A stretch of DNA of 64,000 bases from Erythroxylum novogranatense (lineage: Eukaryota; Streptophyta; Magnoliopsida; Malpighiales; Erythroxylaceae). The notes below the pieces were generated by a model that saw only the letters and a program-made list of their open reading frames with translations, did no database searches and had not been told where the DNA came from. This document shows positions 1 to 13,800 of this stretch, piece after piece; the stretch's first letter is position 1, and the number at the start of each line of letters is the position of its first letter. Both the position numbers and the translations under genes were made by a program. The stretch lies in NCBI GenBank assembly GCA_029891385.1, contig JAIWQS010000161.1:186001-250000 (forward strand). Reading direction: 5' to 3'.

Positions 1-13
1 AACAAATTACTTA

Positions 14-1658
14 GGGGGTGTTTGGAATGTGATGGGGATTGAATTTAATTCATCCGTTTAGAATACAAAAATCACAAGAATTGAATTCATACTTGAATTC
101 AATCCCTACATTTTAAAGGGGTTGAATTCACGTTAAAAATCACGTGAATTCAACCTTACTTGACTTAGCTTGCTCCTCTCCCTATTAACATTAGTTATAT
201 AACTCAATTCATGTTTTGATATGTTTTGATATTTTTTTATAATAAATAGTTAAAAAATTATATTATTAATTTAATTGTTTTTATATTCAATTCAATAATA
301 TAATTTTCTTATCTAGAATTTAATATTTATTTAAATTATTTTAATTATCTAAAACTTAATATTTATTTAAATTATTTTAGTTTTAATTTTTAATTAATTA
401 AATTTATTTTTATCTCTTATATAATATTTATAAATAAATTATTAATTAAATAAAATGAAACATTTTAAAATTAACTTTTATCTAGAACATAATATTTATT
501 TAAATTATTTTTAATTATCTAAAACTTAATATTTATTTAAATTATTTTTAGTTTTGAGGATTCTTTTAATTAATTAAATTTATTTTTATCTCTTATATTT
601 AATTAATAAATAAAATTAATAAATAATTTATTAATTAAATAAAATGAAATATTTTAAAATTAAAATTTTATCTAGAACATAATATTTATTTAAATTATTT
701 TAATTATCTAAAACTTAATATTTATTTAAATTATTTTTAGTTTTGAGGATTCTTTTAATTAATTAAATTTATTTTTATCTCTTATATAATATTTATAAAT
801 AAATGATTAATTAAATAAAATGAAACATTTTAAAATTAACTTTTATCTAGAATTTAATATTTATTAAATTATTTTTAATTATCTAAAACTTAATATTTAT
901 TTAAATTATTTTTAGTTTTAATTTTTAATTAATTAAATTTATTTGTTATCTCTTATATAATATTTATAAATAAATTATTAATTAAATAAAATGAAACATT
1001 TTAAAATTAAATTTTATTTAGAATTTAATATTTATTTAAATTATTTTAATTATCTAAAACTTAATATTTATTTAAATTATTTTTAGTTTTAATTTTTAAT
1101 TAATTAAATTTATTTTTATCTCTTATATAATATTTATAAATAAATTATTAATTAAATAAAATGAAACATTTTAAAATTAACTTTGTTATCTAGAATTTAA
1201 TATTTATTTAAATTATTTTAATTATCTAAAACTTAATATTTATTTAAATTATTTTTATTTTAATTTTTAATTAATTAAATTTATTTTTATCTCTTATATA
1301 ATATTTATAAATAAATTATTAATTAAATAAAATGAAATATTTTAAAATTAACTTTTATCTATAATTTATATTTATTTAAATTATTTTAATTATCTAAAAC
1401 TTAATATTTATTTAAATTATTTTTAAGTATTAAATCAAATATAAATTGAAGTTTATATATTTTGAAGATAATTGAATCCAGTGGAATTGAATTCAATTAT
1501 AATATTACTAGATTTGTTCCAAACAGTGTAATTGAATTCAATTCTAATATTACTAAATTTGTTCCAAACAATGTAAATTGAATTCAATCCAAAACTTCAT
1601 TAATGTAATTGAATTCAATTCGTTCACGAATTCAATTCGGAAGTTTCCAAACGGCCCG
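14..1658. mobile_element. PIF/Harbinger (Tourist-like) non-autonomous element with internal tandem array
   Basis: The left end reads GGGGGTGTTTGGAA and the right end, read inward, CGGGCCGTTTGGAA. Each is flanked by TTA (11-13 and 1659-1661), the target duplication typical of PIF/Harbinger elements. Subterminal sequence on both sides is rich in GAATTCAATT-like words. No coding sequence is present; the interior is almost entirely an AT-rich tandem array. The assignment to the superfamily rests on the TTA duplication and terminal motif only, so it is an inference. Confidence 0.6.
300..1430. repeat. AT-rich tandem array, unit about 170-190 bp
   Basis: The marker word AAATGAAA recurs at about 454, 644, 819, 990, 1160 and 1332, giving spacings of roughly 190, 175, 171, 170 and 172 bp. 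Each unit carries the same succession of words (TTTAATATTTATTTAAATTA, then CTCTTATATAATATTTATAA, then ATTAATTAAATAAAATG). Units differ by small indels and substitutions. At about 1490-1590 a shorter unit of roughly 45 bp is repeated twice. Confidence 0.8.
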
Positions 1659-1849
1659 TTAGTTTCTGTTGCCCAAAATGAGTTGGCTACAAATTACAAA
1701 AACTGGACTTTCAATTTTTGGCAACAATATGATTACGGAAGAATTTAAAGGCGATGGAGGGAGGGAGATTCGAGTCAATGCGTGATTTAGTCCAAAATTA
1801 TTACCTAAATAGTTAGTAGTTAGTAGTAATTAAATTGATAAGATAAAAA

Positions 1850-2130
1850 GTTTAAGATTTGAAAAGGTTCGATCAATATTAGATCATCCTAAAATTAGCT
1901 AATGATTAAATAAAAATTAAAGAATTTAGAAAATGATTGAAAAAGATTGTTCTGATGAAAAATTTAATTAATAAAAATTTATTTTTTTATTTGATTATAC
2001 TGAATTTATTAATTTATAAAATTGATCTATTAATTAATAAACTTATCAATTTTAACAACAAAAATCATTAGATTAAATCGCACCTAAAAGTTAAACAAGA
2101 TTTTTACAGTTGACTCGGTTGAATTTTTAA
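1850..2130. repeat. Dispersed AT-rich repeat, copy 1
   Basis: It shares an ordered series of words with copies at about 2690-2990 and 44985-45345: a segment containing TTAATTAATAAA followed by TTATCAATTTTAACAA, then a run like AAAGTTAAA, then TTTTTACAGTTGACTCGGTT-like sequence. All copies have the same orientation. No terminal repeats or coding sequence are visible, so the family is unclassified. Confidence 0.45.
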
Positions 2131-2689
2131 TATGAGAATCGGAAATAACAATATAATTTAAGTTATTTTAAATAATATCTCTGAATCAACCTTTACATAA
2201 TTATCATCAAATTAAGGTGGGTCACTATTTATAGAATGCTCAAGTACCAAAATTAAATATGCTAAGCTTTCCAAATAATTACTTAGGTATTAACGTGGAT
2301 TTATTCAGTAGGTCCACTAATTTAGGGTCACTTTCAGTTTAGACCCCACCATTTTCGGTGGAGTGGACACCATACACGACACAATCCTCTTATCATATGT
2401 GTCGCAGTTACATCAAACATGACCTCAGTCTATCAGCTGCATCTCATCAGCATCAACAGAATTGTGGGAACACATATCAAAGCGTTAGAAAGTCACATGA
2501 TCACGTCCAAGGTATCGCCAGCCACCAACCACGCGTCACCAATCACCATCTCATTAAATTTAAGAGTCCTTTTCCTCGAATACAGTCTAACAACCCTGAT
2601 TTATAGCATTTTAACTTGCCCTTTAATAACTTTAAAGTATTCCAATATTTTATCTTATAAAATATGAAGGTTTAAAATTTTAATTATTA

Positions 2690-2990
2690 TTATAAATTAA
2701 TTAAATATTCAATAAGATAAAATTTTTAAATATTAATTGAAAGATATTATATTAATATATAGAAGAATTTGAAGTTTAATTAAAAAGTTTGTTAATCAAA
2801 TATTAATTAATTTATTTTAGAATATAAGAATTTACTAATTATAAAATTAACTAATTAATTAATAATTTTATCTTTTAATAACAAAATTATTAAAACAAAT
2901 CAAACCAAAAGTTAAAAACTAAATTTGTTTAAAATTTTTACGATTTAATCGATGAATTAGTAAAATTTTTAATTGCTAAAATCCTAAAAT
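2690..2990. repeat. Dispersed AT-rich repeat, copy 2
   Basis: This is the second copy of the family at 1850-2130, with the same order of words: GAATTTGAAGTTTAATT, then TTAATTAATAATTTTATC, then AAAAGTTAAAAAC, then TTTTTACGATTTAATCGATG. It is closer to the copy near 45 kb than to copy 1 in its first half. Confidence 0.45.
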
Positions 2991-3074
2991 TTGATGACTT
3001 TCTCTGGTACAAGCATCAAGTTCTTTTTTAATTTATCAGGAAATTTTAAAAATCAAGGTTACATTTATTTGAAC

Positions 3075-3076
<2 letters not shown>

Positions 3077-3139
<63 letters not shown>
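3077..3139. repeat. (TA)n microsatellite
   Basis: About 31 uninterrupted TA dinucleotides, read directly from the sequence. Confidence 0.95.
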
Positions 3140-3142
<3 letters not shown>

Positions 3143-3148
3143 TTGAAT

Positions 3149-3385
3149 AAAAGATTGTCTTTACTGCCAAATAAATTAAAATTTAATTAAATACAAATTA
3201 ATTAATTTACAAAATCAAATAGCTAATTACTAAATTGATCAAGTACATACATATAGCTAACATTAAATTAAAAATAAAATAAACTTAAATAAAAGATTAT
3301 CTTTACTACCAAATAAATTAAAATTTAATTAATTTACAAAAATCAATTAGCTAATTATTAAATTGATCAATTTTTAATAATCAAA
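3149..3385. repeat. Tandem pair, period 142 bp
   Basis: AAAAGATT followed by TCTTTACTGCC/TACC and AAATAAATTAAAATTTAATT occurs at 3149 and again at 3291. The second copy lacks a short internal piece. It lies beside the (TA)n run. Confidence 0.7.
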
Positions 3386-4884
3386 ATTTATAAAGTAGTA
3401 GGTCACAATTTCCTGTGCTCAGTCCAAATCTACTGTAAAAAAGTCAATCATCGTCATCATCATCACACCTAATTTGAAGTCCCGCAATGGAACGAAACCT
3501 GGAGAGGTCTGATATTACGCAATCTTACCCCTACATAATAGAGTGGTTGTTTCCTATAGACTCACATATAAACGTGACAGAAAAATAGTGATACAAATTA
3601 AAAGGAATTAAATATATGTTCATAAAAATATATAACCTCCGATGTATTATGACTAGAATTTTTAAAGGTTTCACAGAAAAAATACGATTTTAATAAAGAC
3701 AACAATTGAAATGAAATTTGAAAACATTCAGTATTAAACGAGTCAATTGAATTGGTAAATTTCACCAGTTCCCCAATTGTAGCTAGTAATTGTTTTCAGC
3801 GTGCCTTGTCACAACTGGGTTTCAACCTGTTACCAGTTTTGCAATATTAACTTATTTTTTACGTGTTTATCAATTTTTATTTTTAAAGAGGACAGTTTCT
3901 CAGAGTCTAAATAACAAAGTTATAAACATAAATATAAATTTAATGTGACAATTTATTCAAATAACGTAATTTATAAATTATTATATACATTTAGTAATGT
4001 ACTTAAAAAATAGGAACTTTAAATTGATATCAATCGAAACTCTTGGGCTCTAGTTCGAACTTTTAACACAAATCCTAGACTTCCTAGCTCCTGTGCAATG
4101 AGTTCGATATCGAAGACAACGAAACTGTACACTAAAGAACAGATGGCTGTTTCTTAAGTAGAAAGGTCAGCTCCTACAGTGAACGCACACCTACAAAGTC
4201 TCGCACCTGTCCCACTGCAAATGAATGGCCACAACGTCACTATCACTAACACCACCACTACTCACAGCTACTGCTACACTCCAAGAATGTTTCCTTTCAA
4301 ATACAGGAGGATGCCTAACACTACGTTTTTAACCCCATACGAGCAACATTGACATGCGGCTTTAGTAGCAAAAAAACATATTTTAGCATACTTGCTGGAC
4401 CATTGACAATAAGACATTCCAATTCTTCATATCTCAATCTTCCAAGATATTTGTCATTTTATAGAGCAGAATACTAAGTTAGGACGTGGGGCTTTGTAGA
4501 ACAGCTTATACAACGGCATAAGAGCCCAAATCAGTAGAATCCAATGGTAGCTAGCCTGTAGTTTGCACAATCACGCTAATACATAATCTAACGATAAAAA
4601 TCGGAACAAGACCAAAGAGGAACATGCAAGTTGCTTTAATGGCGGGACACTTTTTTTCTTTCTTTTATAATTTATTTATTTCTTTCATAACCTGTGAATA
4701 CAGAATTAGCTCCAGCGTCTCAGACATCCTACCTCTTCAGTATAATATCCCTTCCGCACCTGCTGCCTCACCTCTGAAGCTTATCATCTTCTGAAGCAGA
4801 CGACGGCAAAAGTTAAATGACCAAAATAACAATACATAACAGTAAATTGCAGTGTGCAATTTTACCTTACATTTTATCCACAAT

Positions 4885-7800
4885 CTACTTCGATGCTGGA
4901 TGATCCCTTTTGCTCTCTATCCTGACCTTCTTCCTTGTCTCAAAATCAACCTTGCAGAGATCTGCTGCTGTTCCAAGATATCCATAAAAAATCCTCTCCT
5001 TCTCCCCATTCCTGTCCACCTTGACAAGGCTTGGATTTCTATCATCATCTTTCCCTTGTGTCACTGTCTGTATCCGATCCCAAGCCCTACGACCGTGATT
5101 CTCCTTCTCAAAATATTCGGCTAATCGAACAGCCTCCCGCAGGCCTGCTTGCTCATCACCATACTTGACTAGAGTAATGCCCAGATGACCATCTCTTCCA
5201 TACAAGGACTTTGACTTGCCGCCAGCAAATCCTAGATCTGTTGATAACATATTAAGGAATACAGAAAAAAACATGCTGGTTAAGGCTTTGGGTATATAGA
5301 TAAATCAAAATTAGAACAAGGCTCGATTCAAATGAAAAGATTGCAAGGAAAAATTTAAATCTATGGCAACAACAGATACAGGACACATTATAAGTCAAAC
5401 TTTAGATCCCCAGGTAAATATGACAGCCAAACTGTCCTTCCTCACATTGTCACAATAAGTTTGCTAAACATAAACAATCCTCAAAATGCAAATGGAATGC
5501 TAAAGTTGTAAAATGAAGAGTTCCAATATTGGAGCAGAACCCTTGGTTTCAACAAGGTATTCCAACCTCAAGAGGTCCCCTAATCTCAGGAAAACTGATC
5601 GGCAGAGATTATCAGGCTTTGACATACAAGAGTTTAACAAGAGCAAACAGTTGAACCTCATGGTTATCTCTTCTATGGGAGGTAAGCTTTTCAGATTTAT
5701 TCTTTCAGTATCCAAAACTATCAAGAAACATTTTCAGATTACCAAAGAAAGTTGCAAGGATGATTGAATAGAAACATAGTATGGTGTTTATGAAGTGGAA
5801 AGGTAGCTTCAGCCAGACGAATCAAGGTTTCTTAGAAGCTCCTAACTTTTTCTAAGAAGCTCCTAACTTTTTCTATACTGGAGGGAGGAGTTGGCGTCGA
5901 GAACATCGGAGACCACCAATCTATATTCCCAAGTCTGAGGAGTACACTATATAAAGTCAGGATTCATGTCAGTTGCTGTGGTCAAAAGGGTTTCTGAAGT
6001 CTGAACATCAAAACTGGTTGCTATTGGAGCCAGAGTAATACTCAATCTAAGGTTGAGATCTCATAACCTTTTAGTGAGATTGCTGGCAACCATATGGATA
6101 GCTGTGAAAAATAGTCAGTCTCAAACATTTGATTGACCTGAGAAGCGTTTAAAAGCATATGATCATGATTGTTAGAAATTGCTAGCCGGGAGATGTCAGA
6201 AATTAGTGAGCAGAATTATGTAGCTCCTTTTTGGAACATATTCCCTGCTCAACAACCCTGATATACTCATCCAGAAACCTATTAAGGATTGCCGTTTTCC
6301 GTTTTCCATAATATCTTCCAATGATGCAATCATGCTCAAAAAAGCCCTAGGGTTCACAAGTGCTTCATACCAAGGAGCACAACTTATTGAATGACTACAC
6401 AATTCTTGATAATTTTGTTAGTAAAAACACACAAATATGCATGAAATAAAAAGGGATTCATACTTCTTCTCCAAGTAAGAGGCAAGACAGAGTGTACCTT
6501 TTAATTTGTCAATTACCTAGTCTACATTTTATAGGTTCCTCAGCTTTAAAGCTTCTCAACAATCAATAACAACATTCATCAGAAAAAGAAAAAGTTGTAG
6601 AGGTAATCCTAAAGCTAGAGACATTGTTCAGAATTTGCACTTGGCATCTTCAGCAACTGCAGATGCTTGTGTTGGTGCCCACAAGTAAATAATATGAAAC
6701 TAAAGATGCACGCAGATAAGGGGAAGGCAGAAGTGGAGTTGTGGGCATAATGGGGATGATAAAGCAAACTAATGCTAGAGGAAGGTGAAGACAAATATAT
6801 TATGGCAAGGGAGTGGATTACAATTCAGATGCCCAATATGGCATGTAACTTGATAAATGTATAATTAGTGCCTACAAGGGGTACTGCACATCATGAAGGT
6901 ACAATCTATAAATAACTTGCATAAATTAGAAGAAGCATATTTTCTCATCTCAAAGGTGCACAAGGTGGATCATACAAATGTGCTAATTACTCTAGATATT
7001 CCATGTGCCCCATGCTACTCGTCAGCCTTCGATAGACTATTCGGCCTGGAACAAAGGGTAAAACCCTTCCTCAATCCACACAGGATGTACACCTTGCACT
7101 TGTCTGGCAAGTCCATGAAGATCAGACACCCAAATCCCAGGTGAGGTCTCAAAGGAGCGAGGAAACACATAAGACTTATAATTATTAGGTTTAGAAGTTT
7201 TAGTCATATTAGCCATGATGATATTGCAGAGAAATGTCTTTACAATAATATTTCACATCAGGTTTTTGCCGATTGCAAAAAATTCCTCTGCGCTGCCTGC
7301 CTAATAGTCTAGGCTGTGAGTCAAACATTGTTCAGTTCAGCATTCCCCTTTGACAAAAAGATGCTCGAAAAGCACATTTATACGCTTTTGTATTGTGGTT
7401 TGGGAACAGTGAACAACGAAGAAAGTGAAGACATATGCTTCTTATAATAGCTTCCTCTCCGTCTCAATCTGTTCCTAATCCTAGTGAGCTGTGGATAAGT
7501 TGAGGATTTCTGGTCTTGAGTGGCTAAAGCTTAAGTTCCATTAACAGCATTTTCATGGGATATATACTTTTGGTCACTGCAGCAGTCCACTACTTCGCCT
7601 AGCAATGGTAGTTCTAATTGTTTACGATCTTTACAGCAAGGAATTCTAAAGTATTTCATTGACCACCACAACGATAACATCACCAACATCACTGTATCAT
7701 CAATTAATCACTTGTATGATTTCTTTTAACTTTTGTTGGAACAGCAGAGCTAAGAGCATTATTATTTACCAACTCAATTCACTTTGTTTTTTCTAGAGGC

Positions 7801-10800
7801 TGCCTAATTTATAGAGTGAAACATTTTACCATAAACAAATACTTTAATAACAATCAAGTACGAGTAATCCTAAAATCTATTTGACAAAAAAGAGCTAGTT
7901 ACAAAAGTTCTCAAGAAAGAGCCAACACAAAAAAAGAAAATAAGAGAAAACAACATGAATAAAAGACATCAGAGTGAATGGTAGACAAAACTATTCGATG
8001 AGTCAAGCCTGCTTTGTACCGTGTATCAAAAATCACATAACAGTAAACCATTTTGCTCCCTCACAAAAATGTTTCTGTTTATTCCACTGCAACCAGCTAA
8101 AAATCAAATAACAAAACCCACAAAAAATTAGTTTAAGTCTCTACAAACCTGCCATCACCAAAGTTTCTTTGAGATGTAGTTTCAATTCAGTCACATACTC
8201 ATCTAGAATCCAAAAACTAAATCTATAATTTTCTCAACATCTGCCAGCATATAGATTAGTCACAATATGATATCATAACTGTATACTATGACATTCATCA
8301 GCAGAAGAAAAGAAAATTAGAGAAAACAAATGATTGTTCACTGACTTTTAGAGTTGTCAAAGACGGTAAAAAGCCATAACCAATAGAACTACTCTTGATA
8401 TCTTTGTGCCTGCTCCACATTAAACAGAGCGGGACCTATACAATTTGACAAGCAAATACATGATGCACGTAGGATAAAATGGAGAAGCCAACGATCACCT
8501 AATGTTGGAGAAATAATGGGCAAGATCATACCTAAATATGGTGGACAATCTGTACAACTACAAATGCAGTACAGGGGATAAATCTATCTAATCTGGTCCC
8601 ACATACGAATGTGTTCTTATGATTCACCCTGAACATTTCTCATTTCCACTAGCAGATCTCAATAGAAACGAAATGTCAAATAGATTGGAAATGAAAACAA
8701 TAACTAGAGTATGTAAATTCCAATCTACCTCTTCATCTGAAACAAAATCCATTTCCTTCCCCAATAAGTCAAGACAGAATGCACCAAAAGCACTATGCAA
8801 GAGAAAGTATGCAGCCATTGGCAAATGTCCTTTTATGATCCTGGCAATCAAGTTTAACAAATGTTTTGGATTTTTCAAGTCTTACAATTGCATTTCCACT
8901 TCTCACAATCTGAGTTGGGTAAAACTTACTAGCTGTTTCTACAAAACTATAGTTTTGAACGTATGAGCTCTTCAAACCATAGTTATAAAATCTGTAACCA
9001 GTTCCAGGAAAACTGCTTTTGGACTCAAACTTGCATTTGAACATCCAAAAGCAACTTCAAACATAACAACAAAGAGGCACTGAATGTAATACTAAGATGG
9101 TGACAGAAGGGGAAGATTCCTAGACTAGATAAGTGTGATGTGGCAGTGTCAATCACAAAAGAGAACAAGGGGCACGACACACTATACCTCTCATTTTGTT
9201 ATCCATTGCTCTGTTTCCCAAACCTTCTATGCGCCCATCTTTACCTTTTCCTGTAACTGTATTATGAATTATCACCATAGGAGGCCATATAATCAAATCA
9301 TCCTGGTTTGCTGCTGCTTCATCAGCAGGTAAGAACTGATAGGCTTTTGAATTATCAGGAGGCTTTGAATAGTTCCATCCCATTAAAACACAGAGAGCTT
9401 TGTGCAAACCCAAATGATCCACACGGGAATCTGCACTATCTGAGTTGTATGTGTGCAATATAAGAGCATGCATGTTTGGGAAGTCTTTGGAAGACCTGTA
9501 ATGTTATATACCAATGGCATTGAAGATAGCAATTCAGGTTCACCAATTGATATCACAGGGAGTTGAGAAGCACAAACACAAAGGACATTTAAAATCACAT
9601 CTATATACAAGTTAACATAAGTTTAAAGGAGATACAAATGATGACAGCAAGTACATTCTATAAAGTCAACAGAATTTCCTCATACTGGATAAAAAACTTT
9701 GAAACTGTATTTAGTGCATTTTCATTAAATGCTTCCTCCCTGAAGTCACCACAGTCCTAGTAAAACCACTTAAATGGAACCCTTTTTCATGATTCCCATG
9801 GTGGAAGACCAAATATTACCTAGATAAAACACCAGTAACAATCTAAAAGTAACTTGGGATGTAATCAAGGCATATCAAGCAACTTCATACGTTGATCACA
9901 CAAAGATAGCCATGCATGTGATCATGACTGGGAATATATGCGCATATCGGCAAATTTAAACAACCCTCCAGTCCTCAAACATCATCACATGGTTTTTAAC
10001 CTACATTCAAGTATTAAAATAATCCACACCAATTGAGGTTCTTCTCAGATCTGCTATCTTTCTATGTCGACATACTAACAAAACAGGCTACTAGATTCAT
10101 CACCGACAAGACAATTATACACAGCTTCACAAATTACAGCAAATGAGGCAAATACCTCAGCTGCATTTAGATTGAAAGCGAGAAGGGAAAAAGGTAATAT
10201 GCAAATGTTCAAATAATATTCCACTTTCACTTCAGTCGTCACTGAAGATCCTCATTGCCTCACAGAATCTACCACTGAAATACGCTGATAGAATTCCTAG
10301 TCCCCTAAAAACTTATTCTCGCAAAGGCAAATATAGGAAGTGGATGCTGAATTAGCTGGAATAGGAGCTTTAGTGGATGAATATTTCCAGACACACATCT
10401 TGAGTGGTTATTCCCACTCCCCCAGTCTTGAGAGGTTATTCCCACTCCTCCAGTCTTGAGTGGTTATTCCCCACTCGTCCACTCTTGGGTGGTTATTTCC
10501 CACTCTTCCATTACCCTAAAGTTTGGCTAGGTTTCAGGATGGAAGAGGAGATAGGGAGGGAGAGGAGAAAGTTAATCCGGAGAGCATACTACAAAATTGA
10601 AGCTAAGAATATGCAATAATTGACATTGTTAACATCAACTAAAATTGCTTTTTGTTCATTTTACAACTATCTTTGTAAATAAAGAAAGTAATTAAACATA
10701 TAATTGAGCAATCCAATAATCCTATAATTGAAACAGCATGTTAATCGAATCAAATCCAAAAGTCAAATCTTTACAACTACTAGGTAGGGAGAGCCAGAGA

Positions 10801-13800
10801 AGCACTCCATAAAAAACTGAACAATTTGAGCCAGTCCACAACTGAAGTGGGAATAAATCGCATACAAATAACTAATAAGAATCCTAAGCCGAACAAGATC
10901 ATAGAATAGGGAAAGAAATGAAGTACTCTGTACTGAACTGACTAAAGTTAGGTATGGGGTAATACAATTTCTACACTTTGGGTTATGAAAAACATACAAG
11001 CTATAAACTGCTTTAATATAAAGAGGGTGATCAAAGAACGACGACTGTTCAGGTTTAGCTGCAGACCTTATCTAGCTTCAAATTATACCATGAGATGTGA
11101 AAATGTTAAGAGACCAACAAAGGTAATACATTTCATCCTAATTCATAATAGTGATATCAACTTAACTGAAACAGATTTGAACAAGGTGTCAGGTTCAGAA
11201 GATAAAATAAAGAAGAAAAATGCTGATTATAATCAAGAGAAATTCCTGCTGCAGAGCCTTAAAATTCTAACACAAGTCCCTGGTCTGCGGTCCAGCAGAA
11301 AACTTCAGGAATTGAAAAATGAGCTTGAGATAGCAGGAAAAAGTATCTAAATAAAATCCTAACCAATAGAGATAGGAACTGGTTAATAAGGAGCTTCGAA
11401 TAACACCAACGAATGCAAACAATAAAAGCCATGAACAAGAAAATATGCAAAGAATTTGAAGAGCTATATATACTATTTATCAAGAATAACTACCTCTAAT
11501 TCCAAAGCAATAAAAACACACCTAATGATTCTCCAAACAGTTAGATCATTTGATGAAGAACAACTAAAAATTTAAAACAAGAACAGCAGAATATAGAAAT
11601 GAGAAAGGACAGAAAAAGAAGAGTGAGAAAGCAAGAGAGAGAAACTATCATTTAGAGATTAAACGGGAAACAGATATAAAGTTGTCAAATTCAATACTCA
11701 AACTGGCCACCATAACCGTCACTCTAGGTACTTAAATTAGAGACTTTACCTAGAATGTGAATGGACCAACTATTAAATCTCCTTTTAGGTTTAAGCCTGA
11801 CAAGAATGATATTCAACGACTAGGAATACATTTATTTTCAAGCCGAAACCTTTATTGTCTAGTATTTGATTACCAATCCCTTATATTGGATTGGGTTACC
11901 TTCACTAAAAACAAAAACAATAAAGATAAACCAAGCTAACAGACTTTAAAAGGAAAAATAACTTCAACTAATAAGCTAGCATTAATGCATCAACACTATC
12001 TAGAGATTCCTGTGATTTCATGATATAGTTTAATACCATTTGTAAATAGTATAGGAAACAAGATTACACGTTATAGTAACGAAACTTCCAATCATCTCCA
12101 ATTTTCAAGCAACTAAATAATGCTACAAATGCAATATGATCTTCGGTAAGCAGAAAACCACAAATGTTTCCAGAATGCAAAGCCACAATAATAGTAGCAA
12201 CCTCGAAGTCATGGAAGCATTGCTGCCTCCGTGACAACTGAACATATACAAATGGCATACGATCTTTAGCAAGCAGAAAATCACAAATGTTTCCAAAATG
12301 AAAAGCCAAAATAATAGTAACATAATCTAGAATGTTAGAAGCAAAATTGCATAAAGCAACCTCGAAGTCGTGTAACCATAGCTGCCTCTGTGACAACTGA
12401 ACATATACAAATGGCATATGATCTTTAGTAAGCAGAAAATCACAAATGTTTCCAAAATGAAAAGCCAAAATAATAGTAACATAATCTTCAATGTTAGAAG
12501 CAAAATTGCATAAAGCAACCGCAAAGACGTGAAAGCATAGCTTCCTCCGTGACAACTGAACATATATGATGGGGTAAACTTGCTGAAACATGTTGAACTG
12601 AAGACATCTAACCAAAAACAATCATCCACAGGTTGAACATCCAACAAAAGGAAATAGTTATAAGACGTTCATGGCAGCGAGCCAGTCACATAATAGACAA
12701 GAAACAACTTGTGCATTCTCCACAGTAAGGGAGAAAAATTCAAAACTGATCCTTCCGACATAAAGCTACTAAACAACTAATAATTTACATCAATCATTGT
12801 CACTCCAGACAATGGAAGAATCATATATGGCATCCATCACGAGACTCGGGACCAATTGCAATGCTTACCACAAGGTAACAAGTTTTACACCATCACCATG
12901 TAGTTTTAAAGTCATCAGCACAAATCGTCTAATTCTTGGTACTCCAAAATACCTAACTAAACATGTCCAAAGGTCTAAACAATGAAGATTTTGAGGGAAA
13001 AAAATGAGATCTAAATGAAGCAAACCTGTTACAAACCAGACAGTGAACCATTAAATCTGTTTTTAGGTTTAAGTCTAACAAGAATAATTTTCAACGACTA
13101 GCAATTCATTTATTTTCAAGCCAACCCCTTTATTGTCCAGTATTTGATGGACCAATCCCTTATACTGGACTGGTTACCTTCACTAAAAACAAAAACAATA
13201 AAGAGAAACCAGTCAAATAGAGTGGTTAATAAGGAAAGACAACTTCAACTAATAAGCTAGCATTATTGCATAAACACTATCCAGACATTCCTGTGATTTC
13301 ATGATATAGTTTTATACCATTCCTAAATGATCTAGGCAACAAGATTACAAGTTATAGTTAACGAATTTCCAATAATCTCTTTCTTCAAGCAACTAAATAT
13401 TGCTGCAGATCACATACGATCTTCAATAAGCAGAAAACCACAAATGTTCCAGAATGAAAAGCCACAATAATACTAGCATAATTTACAATATGTTATAAGC
13501 AAAATTGCATACAACAGCCTAGAAGTCATGAAACCATAGACGAGAAACAGCTTGTACATTCTCCACGGTAAGGGAGAACAATTCAAAACTGATCTTTACT
13601 ACAACAACTAATAATTTACATCAATCATTGTCTATCTAGACAATGGGAGAATCATATATGGCATCCATCAGAAGACTCAGGACCAATCGCAAAATACCAT
13701 CACCATGTAGTTTTAAATTTCATCAGCACAAATCTCTAATTGTTGGTACTCCAAAATACCTAATTAAACACGACCAAAAGTCTAAACAATGAAGATTTAA

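Larger units (their letters stand above)
1662..4884. other. Gene-free AT-rich stretch left of the XS-domain gene
   Basis: No coding region is supported. It contains two copies of a dispersed repeat (1850-2130, 2690-2990), a (TA)n microsatellite and a 142-bp tandem pair. A less AT-rich piece at about 2340-2600 has short open frames but no recognisable protein. The last several hundred bases before 4885 probably include the 3' untranslated region of the XS-domain gene. Confidence 0.5.

Noticed and set aside
4050..4350. Mixed-composition stretch that might be an exon
   Set aside because: No frame stays open for a useful length and no splice-consistent continuation was found.
10985..11350. 121-codon plus-strand open frame in XS-gene intron 1
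   Set aside because: Low-complexity Lys/Asn/Ile composition expected by chance in AT-rich DNA.
12064..12621. 185-codon minus-strand open frame with repeated [12 protein letters not shown] units
   Set aside because: It is produced by the 159-bp tandem repeat within the XS-gene intron; the repeats are equally similar in non-coding parts and the right duplicated copy lacks the frame.
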